Part shown: in pieces, positions 20,410-31,364 of the stretch
Numbering within the stretch: position 1 is the first letter of the stretch
Layout: every line of letters starts with the position of its first letter
Origin: Anaspis maculata
Lineage: Eukaryota > Arthropoda > Insecta > Coleoptera > Scraptiidae
Assembly: GCA_949128115.1 (NCBI GenBank)
Contig: OX421962.1
Coordinates: 100,222,836-100,286,835 of the forward strand
Reading direction: 5' to 3'
DNA: 64,000 nucleotides
Translations under genes and position numbers: made by a program
Notes under the pieces: generated by a model
What the model was told of the DNA's origin: nothing
The model's database searches: none
Seen by the model: only the letters and a program-made list of their open reading frames with translations

Positions 20410-22275
20410 GGCATAGGGTCAAAAAAGGCTTGGCCGTGTGCAGCTTCGTGAAGATATATAGGGATATGTCTTAATCGATTCCTGGGCGATCAAGGACCAT
20501 GAAAAATCATGGTGGAATATTGATATCTGCTGCAGGCAAATGTGGTGGAGGCGCCAAAATGGGCTTCATCTGATGATAAGAAACTGGCTGTAGCTCGTTT
20601 GTTTTTGAACGGATTTTAACATCTGGAACATCATTTTGTAGACAAAAAAATTCTCTTCTTATTTCATGCCTAAATTTACAAACGTCATTTTGGGAAACTG
20701 TCAAAATTGTCTCCATAAGATATGCTAAATTCCGGCCTTTTTTCAAAGTTATCTGATATTTTTGAAACTTGGCAGTATTATAGATCTTGAGGTGCCCTTT
20801 CTGAATTTCCACTTTTCCACTTCGTATATTTGCCGTTTTGGCCGCCATATTGGAAAGATGGCGCCTAAAAAACAGTTTTTTGTCAATATCTTCATTTCAG
20901 TCAATGTGAGGTGGAAGCGTTTGTATGCGAATGGAAGCTTATTCAATTCTCTACAATTTGACACCTTACTCGTGTACGTGCTATTTCCGGTTCTTGGGTT
21001 ATGGCTTCCAGAGCTCCCTGAAGCATCAACTTTTGTCATCCAATCAGCATGTCAAGTTGAGCTTAGCTCCACGTGGCAGTCAAATTAACCATAAATAATG
21101 ATAAATTGTCAACCACAGACCATTATTTTCCAGAAAATTCATCATGGTAATGGTCGCTATGCAACTACAGGGTGAACTCTAAGGGAAAATAGACTTTGAG
21201 AAGGTGTAGCTTGAGAACCGTAAGTCGCACATGAGTGATCGTTATGTCAAATTATAGAGAATTCAATAAACCTTCACTTTTGATATGAATTTTGAAATTT
21301 TATAACGAATTTTTAAAACAAAAATTGAAAATGTTTTTTTTGGGCGCCATTTTTTCAAAATTATGGCCAGAACAGCAAAGATACGAAGTGGAAAAGTGGA
21401 TATTCTGAATGATGACCCCAAATTTCATCATAATAATGAGTTTCAAATGTATCTGATATCCTTTAAATGCTATATTACCTTTATTTCTTTCTAAAGTCAG
21501 TTTGCTTCCACAGTTCACCCTGTAATTACACAAATAACATCACCATGATCGATTTTTTAAATGCTTATTATCTATGGTTTATGGCCAAGAGCTATTGATG
21601 GGTTATTTGCCTACTACAAGACGGTGGTATCAATTTAACATGCTGATTGAACGCCGAAAGTTGATGCTTCCGGAAGTTCTGAAAGCTCTAACTCAAGAAC
21701 CGTATATCGCACATGAGTAACTGATATGTCAAATTGTAGATATTGGGATGGGCTTTTCTCCGCATACACACATTTCAATCTTGAGTCAGTTGAATTCAAG
21801 ATATTGACAAAAAACTGTTTTATGGGCGCCATCTTTTCAATATGGCGGCCAAAACGGCAAAGATACGAAATGGAAAAGTAGAAATTCGGAAAGGGCACCT
21901 CAAGATCTATAATACTGCCAAGTTTCAAAAATATCGGATAACCTTCAAAAAAGGGCGGAATTTAGCATGTCTTATAAATACAGTTTTGACAGTTTCACGA
22001 AATGACGTTTGTAAATTCAGGTATGAAATAAGAAGAGATTTTTTTTGTCTACAAAATGACGTTCCAGATGTTGAAATCCGTTGAAAAACAAACGAGCTAC
22101 AGCCAGTTTTTTATTACCAGATGAAGCCCATTTTGGCGCCTCCACCATATTTGCCTGCAGTAGATACGAATATTCCACCATAATTTTTCATGGTCCTTGA
22201 TCCCCCAGGAATTGACTCAGACATAACTCTATATATCTTCACGAAGCTGCACACGGCACGACCTATGCCCCCATA
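20410..22275. mobile_element. Foldback FB4 (1.87 kb) with a related central copy
   Basis: The left arm (about 20410-21060, GGGGGCATAGGGTC then GTGTGCAGCTTCGTGAAG) returns inverted at about 21640-22275. Each arm carries GGCGCCATCTTT and ATGGCGGCC strings. The centre (21165-21526) is a diverged copy of part of the arm. Open frames of 70-110 codons in the arms are mirrored and not credible genes. Confidence 0.85.
21163..21528. mobile_element. Central element with CAGGGTGAAC termini
   Basis: It begins TA|CAGGGTGAAC and ends GTTCACCCTG|TA. Its interior (GAACCGTAAGTCGCACATGA, then GGGCGCCATTTTTTC) is a diverged version of the FB4 arm module around 21695-21840. Confidence 0.65.
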
Positions 22276-23724
22276 CTATACATAATCTACTTTGTGATTG
22301 TGAAGAGAAAGAACTTCACTTTCTGATTATTTTCAACTTCACTTTCTGATTATTTTTCAACCCCATCCCCCTTGTCCTTTAAGTTTTCTAATCGAGTGTT
22401 CAGTTCCGTATTTTTGACTCATCCAGTTCTCTTCAATGCAGTCAACCTTATTCTAAGCATAGCACCGGGGAAGAAAATTTTCTATGGAAAAAGTGCCACC
22501 CAAATTCACTTCTTGGTCCGCCCCATTCAGCTTCATAGTCCTAAATGACACTCTACTTTATGATATAGTTCAAAATGAATGAAATCAACTTTTCATTCTG
22601 AAATAGACATTTTCAAAATTTTGAAAACTCTCTAGTCTAATCTAATGGGAAGGGGACGGAAAAAGTGGGGCGAAAAGGGACCATGGACCTCAGACCATGC
22701 ATACTCAGCGCTTCTCGCTTATGGACATGTGAATCCCTGTATGCTTCCAGTGTGCGGAAAACACAAGGTTAAAAACGAGAGAGCAATACAGCTATATCTT
22801 TTCGCTCTCATAGGAACGGAAATATGTCCATTACACGTGTCAAACTTATATTGCATGGGTACAAGCGTACAAGGCGGCATTGCCGTAGCACCTGAATTTC
22901 CTTACCGAGCAACTGTTTGAAGCAAATTTTACTAACAACTTTGTATAAAAATGCTTCACGACTTCATAGTCTATAGCCGGAATTTATTCGAGAATTAGTT
23001 TTTTTTTGTGTTCACAAGCTGTGTGGATAATATACCGTTTCATAACTCAAGTGAAGTAAATTGAGCTTCTCATGATCACTGAGAATTCATGCAAGAAGAG
23101 GCAACGTTGGGAATGTCTATCAGAGAGAACCGTAGCCGCATTTGTTTTGCAAGCTCGAGGGCTCGGGGCATGCACTAGTGCATTAGACAAAGACACTAGA
23201 TCCAACTGGGACGTGATTGGTGTACATATATCTACTTCTCTGTTTAGTGACCTACCTCGAGCAGTTCCGCTGGCAAAACGAAAACGGCTCGTGCTAATTT
23301 TCGTAATTTCAACTTCTTCTCGCAACGAAGACGAAGATATCTTCTATTCTTCAGGTTTGCGTGCGTTTTGGCTTGGTACTACTTATCCATAAGCGGGAGG
23401 CGCTGAGTTTCCATGGTCTAAGCTATGGATTCCATGCGCTACAGAACATACCCAACTTAACGTAACTCTTGGACCTTTAAACCGATTTTCGGGTCCATGA
23501 CACTCAGGGCCTTATTACCTTGACAATATTTGGAAAAGTAATGAAAAAATACTAACTTTTCACAATTAATTTCAAAAAATTAAATTAAAGTACCTAATGT
23601 TGGGAGGTTGTTACAATAATGGTAATTGGTAACCAACACGATACACTAATAATTTAATTTATGTAGTTTGTAACTTTTGACTTTGGTGAAAAAGGGCGCT
23701 GTTCTTTGCCCCTGTATGAGAATA
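22276..23724. other. No gene supported
   Basis: A 23-base unit (AACTTCACTTTCTGATTATT) is repeated in tandem at about 22312-22358. A + frame at 22645-22920 and overlapping frames on both strands at 23047-23392 show no family signature. Confidence 0.45.
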
Positions 23725-23874
23725 ATAGCGTTTTCGAGTCGCTAGAGCCGAGCCGGTTTGGCTCTAAAATCAGGGGATTTGATTGGTTCTCGAAAATTCC
23801 TGGCCAATCAGTGATACTAGTGATAGCGATTTTCGAGCTAAACTGACTCCGTTCTGGTGACTCGAAAACGCTAT
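23725..23874. mobile_element. MITE-B copy 1 (150 bp)
   Basis: It begins ATAGCGTTTTCGAGTC and ends GACTCGAAAACGCTAT, with an inner inverted pair around TCTCGAAAAT and GCGATTTTCGAG. A second copy is at about 48997-49138. It has no coding capacity. Confidence 0.8.
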
Positions 23875-24021
23875 AAGTCAGTGCGAGCTGGCACGGCGTG
23901 ACCGTAACGTTAAACGGTGAAACTATTTTTTATGGCTTGACAAAATGTAAATCGATCGTCATTTTGTTTAGTGAGTACCTAATGGGGAGGTATATGCCGA
24001 TGCCATGCACGTTTTAAATTG

Positions 24022-24204
24022 AGTAGAATGACTTTTTATTGGAGTAAAAATTAGGTGACAAAGCTAGAGGGCTACGGCGTTGGCTACGGCTACGGCTGAT
24101 GGTACGCTTGCAAAGTTTTGGAGCGAAACTATCAGCGGCCATCAGCCGTATCCGCCCAGCCTGCAGCTTGTCACTTTATTTTTGCTCCAAAAAGTCATTC
24201 TACT
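24022..24204. mobile_element. MITE-C hairpin (183 bp)
   Basis: Inverted ends of about 45 bases start AGTAGAATGACTTTTTATTG and finish AAAAAGTCATTCTACT. The loop contains (GGCTAC)n-like repeats and a further GCCGTA/TACGGC pairing. Only one copy is seen here. Confidence 0.8.
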
Positions 24205-25555
24205 GAACATAAAAAGTGAACGGGATATACCTACCTAGTAATTTGTCTATGTCAGAACCGAGTTAAGAACTTGAAATTGGAAAAACACTCGAGAAGCTCG
24301 AGGTCCCTTAGGCGACCGAGGCCCCTGGGCTGCAGTCCCTGAAGACCGTGCTATAATACGGCCCTGATGACACTTAAGCGACACACGCAGATTGAAACAA
24401 AAAAATAGGCAAATCACTCACAATGGCGTGTGGAATGACAATCTAAAATAAAATTTGCGGATTATCCAAAATTTTAGCAAAAAAATAAAGATGGTACAAC
24501 ACGTTCAAATAAGGACAAGTTCAGTTTCTGGATGTTGTTGTATTGTTGGTTGCCTATATCACGTCAGTGAAAAATTAGATTAGGTACGTACATACAGTGA
24601 CTTATGACACCAACAAAACAATGCTGCGCGATGAGTGGCTTGAGATGGGCACCGCATAATAAAGTAGTAACGACATAAACAATTCAACTGCAAAGAAACT
24701 ATAAGTGTGATCGTAATTTCCCCCTCGGTCAAGACTAATTATCGTAAGTAGAAGGCAACACAGTTTGTTTCGTGGTTGTAAAAAGTGTTTATTCACAACC
24801 ACTATGGTAATAGCCTCATTACCGACTTTTAAAAAGTTGGAAAGAGACGCTTTGTTGGTGTTTTTTTTTCCGCCTCCGAAATCACTTTCCTCTCCAGTTA
24901 GAGGGGGAAAAGTGCATGGCCTCCTTGATTGATTGATTGACAATTGACAGATGAATGACGGAATGACAGGGGGCTCAAATCGAAGAGTCAAACGATTCGA
25001 GATGTTGAGGGTGCCAGTTATTATTATTATTATATGGTATGGTGTTTATGATATAATTGATGACTCTAATAGCCTAACTTATTTAAACTCCGAATCTTCA
25101 TTCTAACCAGCTGAACTGGTATAAAAGTGACATTAACAAGTATACCGGACCGGCCGCTGTGTTCAAATTTGGCTGAGACTGGTTCTGGGCTCCAGGGCCC
25201 GAAGAAAATGGGGATGAACATGAAAAAAAAATTAATGAAAAAAATATACAATGAAGTCAAACAAATTTCTATTTATTTGCTAGTTGTTGAAGTGTTGAAA
25301 ATGGTTGTGCTTAAAATAGTACAAAAAAAGCTAAAGCTCGCAGCTATCTTGCTCTCAGCAGTAATGAAGCACTTCCCGCCTCGGTATGTAATATACTATT
25401 ACAAGTGCGTCGGTCAAGTGTCATGGACCCCGATCTTCATCTAATTTGAACCCATGCAATGCTCACAAAGACAGAAGTCCGGAAAATTCCAACTTATATC
25501 GAAAGTAGCTTGCATTGGCCGTCGTGTACGCCAATTTTCAAGTGCGACACTGTCT
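24205..25555. other. No gene supported
   Basis: Spacer with short (ATT)n near 25020. A 129-codon minus frame at 24602-24991 shows no domain and is probably chance. Confidence 0.4.
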
Positions 25556-25559
25556 CGGT

Positions 25560-25690
25560 TTTCCGGCGTTGATTTAAATTTTCCCGACCCCTCACCAACA
25601 TGGAAGGGGAAGTATTGTTATCGTGCAAAGAAAAAGTTTTGAGATTTCGCTGGATATATCTGCTTTGAGGTCCCTCAAGACGATTATTTC
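25560..25690 (+). repeat. Dispersed repeat D1, copy 2
   Basis: Diverged copy of 16050-16200 (CACCAACATGGAAGGGGAAG ... GTTTTGAGATTTC ... CAAGACGATTA). Confidence 0.7.
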
Positions 25691-25710
25691 AAAATGAATT
25701 TTGCACATTC

Positions 25711-25743
25711 ATCATCATCGTCATCATCATCATCATCATCATG
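25711..25743 (+). repeat. (CAT)n microsatellite
   Basis: About ten CAT units with one CGT interruption. Confidence 0.9.
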
Positions 25744-25858
25744 CTAAGCGCTACAGTCCAGGGTGGACCTTGGCTTCCTCTACAATCCTCCTCCATTCAT
25801 CTCTGCTACCGACCTCCAGCTTCTTATGCCCATCAGACGTAGATCCTCCTGCAGTACA

Positions 25859-27397
25859 TACAGGGTGGTCCATTCTAGCGTAATTATCCCATAGCGGTCT
25901 TACCGTTCAAAATAGAGAAAAAGATGTGAGAAAGAAAATATATGGTTTGATGAGACCTATAACCTAAAATTATTTTCAGCTATACAGGGTGTCCCATTTT
26001 GACGGGATCAACAAAACGTCAATTTTTTTGAATGGGACACCCTATATTTTTTTGCATTTTCGGATTTAGCTTTTTCAACTGTCTTATGCCTGTATTTTTG
26101 TTTTCCAATTGTGTGGCAGTGCTACCAACTAAAAATTAAAAACTGAAAAAAATCGCATTTCCACAGTTATCTTGAAAAAATCGTAGCGGCCTTGCTTTTC
26201 AAAACTAAGAGATGAAACTTGACATGGTGATAGTCAAGTCAAAGACCAATGTCCCAATGTCAAAAAATTGCGATTTCTTGATACAGGGCGTTCACAAAAA
26301 AAATCAAACTTCATAATTTTCAAAGTTTCATAACTAATTTTTTTCAAACAGCATGCCCCTAATTTTATAACGTCATCTGATAGCTTTTTTTATCCTCTTT
26401 CATTTTTACTAGGGATACCCTACCCTTAAACTTCATTTTTTTCGAGATAATCGGAAATTTTCACAAAATTTGTGATTTTTTTATTTTTTTTCACAAATTG
26501 AGTTGGCCGTGATGAATGACAGACAAGCCAAATAGTACGCAACTCTCAGTTAGTCAGTCTGAATATTGTCGAACAAAGAAAAATGACTTTACGCGAGAGA
26601 AAATGATTGATATGATATTCTGGTAATGATCCCGATATCCAGGATCCCAATTTGTTTTTTTCTGCGTTGAAGCCATTTTCTTTTGTTCGACAATATTCAG
26701 ACTGACTAATTGAGCGTTGCGTACTATTTGGCTTGTCTGTCATTCATCACGGCCAACTCAATTTGTGAAAAAAAATAAAAAAATCACAAATTTTGTGAAA
26801 ATTTCCGATTATCTCGAAAAAAATGAAGTTGAGGGGGGGGTACCCCTAGTAAAAATGAAAGAGGATAAAAAAAGCTATCAGATAACGTTATAAAATTAGG
26901 GGCATGGTATTTGAAAAAAATGAGTTATGAGACTTTGAAAATTATAAAGTTTGACGTTTTTAATGAACGTCGTTAAGAAATCGCAAATTTTTGACATTGG
27001 TATATTGGTCTGTGACTTGACTATCATCATGTCAAGTTTCATCTCTAAGTTTTAAAAAGCAAGGCCGCTACGATTTTTTCAAGATAACTGTGGAAATGCG
27101 ATTTTTTCCAGTTTTTAATTTTTAGTTGGTAGCACTGTCACACAATTCGAAAACAAAAATACAGGCATAAGACAGTTGAAGAAGCTGAATCCGAAAATAG
27201 AAAAAAAAATAGGGTGTTCTATTTAAAAAAATTGACGTTTTGTTGATCCCGTCAAAATGGGACACCCTATATAGCTGAAAATAATTTTAGGTTATAGGTC
27301 TCATCAAACCATATAACTTTTTCATCACATCTTTTTCTCTATCTTGAACGGTAAGACCGCTATGGGATAATTACGCTAGGATGAACCACCCTGTACA
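25859..27397. mobile_element. Foldback FB5 (1.54 kb), near-perfect palindrome
   Basis: The ends read TA|CAGGGTGGTCC at left and ACCACCCTG|TA at right. The arms are about 720 bases and closely matched, with a ~100 base loop (about 26583-26680). A second CAGGGTGTCCCATTTTGACG pair lies inside the arms near 25985 and 27265. No coding sequence. Confidence 0.9.
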
Positions 27398-27427
27398 GAC
27401 ACGGTTCACTAGGTCGCCCTCTGCTTC

Positions 27428-28312
27428 TCACGGCACTGGTACGAAAGAGCGCAGGTCAAAAGAGCGCGGTACAAAAAAGCGCAGATAAAAGAGCGCATGG
27501 ACAAAATAGCGCACGGACAAAAGAGCGCATGTTCAAAATGGCGCACGGACAAAAGAGCGCACGTACTAAAGGGCACACGGACAAAAGGGCGCAAAGAGCG
27601 CAAAGAGCGCGCATATTAATTAGGCAATAATATCATTCAAGTAGTAGGTACGTGCTGTTTTGTCTGAAGTTTGTAGGAATTGAATCATACGACAATATTA
27701 TTATATTTTATTCTCAGAACTTGATGTACAGAACGAGGTACCTACTTACAAAATAAAAAAAAAACTTCCAATTACCCACAAAATAAAAAATTTACAAAAG
27801 TATATCATATTGTGAGCCATATTCAACTCCTGCACGGCAGGGGCAGGCCCATGGTAATGAGGAGTTCTTTCAAATTTTTCAACGCCACCAATTTTGCACA
27901 CCATCCTGCCTCTGCACGTCTTCAAGGTACGTCTTCAGGTCTAAGGTCATTGTAGAGTATAAATAAACTAAACTAAACTAAACTGAACATCGCCACGATT
28001 CGAATGTGGCTGAAACGCGATCTCTTCTGTATCGATATCCACCGTGGAAAATTAAATCGCCGCCTTTTTGAGATTTGAGCATTGCCAAATTTTCAAATCA
28101 CTGACAACTAATTTTCCAGAATGACAACCCAGAGTTCTTTTCAGTTTGACCTGCGCTCTTTTGTCCGTGCGCCATTTTGTACATGCGCTCTTTTGTCCGC
28201 GCGCCGTTTTTAACGTGCGCCCTTTTGTCCGTGCGCTATTTTGTCCATGCGCTCTTTTCTCTGCGCTTTTTTGTACCGCGCTTTTTTGACCTGCGCTCTT
28301 TCGTACCAGCGC
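27428..28312. mobile_element. Foldback FB6 with GCGC-type arrayed arms
   Basis: The left arm (27428-27610) and right arm (28148-28312) are inverted arrays of ~16 bp units such as GCGCACGGACAAAAGA. The outer ends pair as GGTACGAAAG and CTTTCGTACC. The ~540 base spacer has an (AAACT)n run near 27965. Open frames in the arms are by-products of the array. Confidence 0.85.
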
Positions 28313-28987
28313 CGCTTCTCACACCTTCGACACGCCCTTTAAAAATCAGTCTTTGCAGACGTTTCCCGGATATGTCCTAATTTCCCCTGAAACAAAAACC
28401 GACCTGTTTCGGTGTTTTCTTGTGAAAAATTTTGGCGGCTGGAAATAAGGGGTGACAACTTTCAAAGTGAACACCCTGTATTTTGTATATGGAAAAATAT
28501 TTCTACGTAATTCGCGTACGGGTTTGTTCAGATTTGGGACGATTGTTTGAAAACACACACTGTTTATACTGCGTACTACAATAAATACACGTCAACAATT
28601 ATTACGCTTGGAAATATTGCTGGTACTAATTTGCTTTTATCGCACTCGATACCTCCCAATTAAATACTGCTTGTAAGCCGACGATCGGTGCGCTATATAG
28701 ACCTCCGACTAGTGTTTTGAATGTTCCATAGGTCCTCCAGCAAATTCCACAGTGACTCGGCATATGGTTTTTAGGTGACTCCCAAAAAATCCTACACATT
28801 TCGCGGGAATCACCAAAGTGCGGTGAAGCCGGCACCTCCGCCAAAACTGACAAATGTGTCCTGTTCGCACGTTCAAGTCTCCATTCGTGAATTCCATTCG
28901 TCAAGCGTCAAGCCATCGCGTTGACTCTGGAAATGTCCAAAGCTCCACACTTCCTAAACGGAAGAGTCTAGAAAGATCGCGTGTTCT
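28313..28987. other. No gene supported
   Basis: Includes AACACCCTGTA near 28470, an isolated end-like string of the CAGGGTG type. A 92-codon minus frame at 28626-28904 has no recognised family. Confidence 0.4.
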
Positions 28988-29038
28988 CCAGAATCGCCGC
29001 TCGTAACAGTAGCATATTGTTACGAGCGGCGATTCTGG
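28988..29038. repeat. Perfect 21 bp hairpin
   Basis: The arms at 28988-29008 and 29018-29038 are exact inverted copies (left ends CGCTCGTAACA, right begins TGTTACGAGCG) around a 9-base loop. The TG...CA polarity at the inner edges also resembles abutting LTR-type termini. Confidence 0.9.
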
Positions 29039-29542
29039 CAATAAGGATTTTGATGATTGTATAGTGTGACGTATCTACCTGTTTATTTATTGTATTAGCA
29101 TTTCATGCAGTCATTCTAAGGCTAAATTCTAATGCGATGGTGATTTTAATTATTAATACGGATAGGTACCATTGTTTTTAATGTTCTTTCAATGTGAGAG
29201 GAATGTTAAAATCTAAGAAGGGAAATGTGTAATGTATTATGCACGTGAAGCACTGTGTATTTGGGTAGGTATGTCATGGATAGTGTGTTTTACGTGCGAT
29301 GCGCGACCGATCGGAAACACTTCTTTTGCATGGCTTGCCGCACGGTGCCATGACTGAACAACAATTGACCTTTCCAATTTTAGGAGATAGAAAGTACATG
29401 GTTTTTCGAGGTCACCTTTGACGTTTTGACGTTTATGACGTTTGGACGTTTTGTTTCTGACTTTTGCGGGAATTTTGAATCGGTTAGCTATACTGTTCCC
29501 ATTATCATGTGGGGAAAGTCACTAGAGCCCATAAGGGAGTTT
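29039..29542. other. No gene seen
   Basis: Holds a short run of TGACGTTT-like units (about 29410-29452) and AT-rich spacer. Confidence 0.5.
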
Positions 29543-29731
29543 TTAATGGACGAAGTAATAGAGTTTTTTCGTAGTAAGATGCACGTGTCTGGTGCAGCGT
29601 GATCCCTGCTGGTGCTGGTGCAGCCACACTTCCATCAAGTTAGGGTCTTTCGTGAACCGGTGCATGGTTATGCCGGATGTATTCGTCTTATTCTCGCACT
29701 CGCATAGAGCGACACAACACCCTTGAACCAT
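29543..29731 (-). CDS. N-terminal THAP-domain exon or fragment
   Basis: The minus frame opens with ATG at 29731 and reads MVQGCCVALCECENKT, then GITMHRFTKDP, then an EVWL block containing Trp. The Cys pair, H-x-F-x-x-D-P and Trp in this order match the first two thirds of a THAP zinc finger. The frame ends at a TAA at about 29540-29542 before the expected C-x2-HF block. So either a downstream exon supplies it (no convincing donor seen) or the gene is truncated. THAP domains bind DNA in P-type transposases and in host regulators. Which one this was cannot be told. Confidence 0.5.
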   Translation of the reverse strand: MVQGCCVALCECENKTNTSGITMHRFTKDPNLMEVWLHQHQQGSRCTRHVHLTTKKLYYFVH

Positions 29732-30614
29732 TTCTATAAGTATCTTCTCAGTTTTCCACTACATTATAACACACTCATTGGTAAGAACGAGGGTAAGAAC
29801 AAGTGAAATCATGAAATCCATGCTGAAATCAAATAAATACACGACAGAGCGCTTGTCAGATTCGAAAAGTTTCCCATTTGTCAGAAACGAAATGTCATAT
29901 CTCAAGAAACATAGGGCGCTTTCCAATAACTGCGACAAGACGGATACACAATGTCAAAGTGCACTTGCCAGCTCAATTCTAAACTCAGCCTCGCCAATGT
30001 TTCGATTGTGTCGACATGTGGTGCTATTACTGCTATTGGAACGCTAGCTGTGTCAAATTGTGTTCATATGTGTCGAATTGTGCCCTTATACGCCTTATTG
30101 GGAAGCGCCCAATGACCTCGATTAACCGTATCTTATACGCATGACGTCACAGTAAAGAGAGACAACGGAAAATTGGAGACCTCAATTAATCGGACCACCA
30201 ACAATTCTCACTCTACCTTCGCTATCTTACACCTTCAAGACATCATGGGGGGGGGGGTATTTGGAAACTGTGGTACTACTGACTGGTTAGATTTTAGCGA
30301 AATACGACTTTTGCGCAGATATAGTTATTCAAATTTCAATCTCTGGCAAATTACAACCGAATACCTCAACCCGTTTAATTTTTATTCATGAAAAACCAGC
30401 AAACATTTTTGGGTTAGTGTCACCCCAAAAACTTATCCCGGCAAGTATCAATAAGGAACGGATGGAAATTTTTGTTCAAGACGTCCCACAGTGGTCCATT
30501 TCATCAATATAGCGGGACAAAAATAAAAAGTACTCACTCTCTCATGAAGATGCCTATAAAGAGCTCGACAATACAAAAAAATTATTTTCAAAAATCCATC
30601 ACTCACAAAAAAGG

Positions 30615-30620
<6 letters not shown>
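29732..30620. other. No gene supported
   Basis: Contains an 11-base G run near 30247 and spacer. The + frame at 29778-30047 is not recognised. Confidence 0.4.

Positions 30621-30623
<3 letters not shown>

Positions 30624-30644
<21 letters not shown>
30624..30644 (+). repeat. Poly(G) tract of 21
   Basis: Nine T followed by 21 G. The exact length is the sort of thing assemblies get wrong. Confidence 0.8.
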
Positions 30645-30647
<3 letters not shown>

Positions 30648-30745
30648 TGAAAATTGGAATAACCTAGTAAAATTTTGAAAATTTGAAAAAAATCCTTCCA
30701 CTGAAATGAACTTTGCTGCAAATTATAGAAAAAAAAAAGATATTT

Positions 30746-30871
30746 ATTGTATTAGGAGTATAAGTGACACTTTATGTGACGGAGCATGGATGCTTAAGCG
30801 CCGAGCGCAGCGAGGCGAATCGAATCCATACGAGTCACATAAAGCCACTTATACTTCGAATAGAATACAAT
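30746..30871. repeat. Hairpin HP2 with a GAGCGCAGCGAGGCG loop
   Basis: ATTGTATT...GTATAAGTG...TTTATGTGAC at left pairs with GTCACATAAA...CACTTATAC...AATACAAT at right. The loop is GC-rich (CGCCGAGCGCAGCGAGGCG), as in HP1 at 12403. Confidence 0.75.
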
Positions 30872-30994
30872 GTTTTATTTTCAAACAATCATTTTGTACT
30901 CGGAATATAAAAAAAGAGAAAATTGAAAAAAGACCAAGTTGCCTGGCGTCGATCTAGATGGTTTCTATAGACGACAACCACACTGCAATCAACC

Positions 30995-31080
30995 CACTTT
31001 TACGCCGGCGGAGGTATAATTACTTTTATGCCGCCGCCAGCGGAGTATAAGTACTTTTACGCCGCTCAAAGCAGGTGTCA
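30995..31080 (+). repeat. Short tandem motif TACTTTTACGCCG
   Basis: Three diverged copies separated by GCCGGCGGAG-type linkers. Confidence 0.6.
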
Positions 31081-31364
31081 TAGAAATGCCCTTTATACCT
31101 GTGTCAACACAGTCACGCTATCTAATATAACGGCTTGGATATGTGATACCTCATGTCTGTCAGAAGCTCAGCTAACGACTGCCCCTAATTTGTGAAATGG
31201 AATCACTTATTGCACGTCAACCCCTGCAATCATTTTCAGGTTAGAATGAACAACAAAAAAGCTCGGAATTTTTGAGTTCAACTATGCGTGGGTGCCTATG
31301 ATGGACCCACTAGTGGCGTCCTATGATGAACCGTGGCCCATCAAAGGAACATATATGCTTTGTA

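Noticed and set aside
20507..22084. Open frames of 70-113 codons in FB4
   Set aside because: They appear as mirror images on both strands because the arms are inverted copies, and no family signature is present.
24602..24991. A 129-codon minus frame
   Set aside because: No domain, no splice context and low-complexity hydrophobic end. Not distinguishable from chance.
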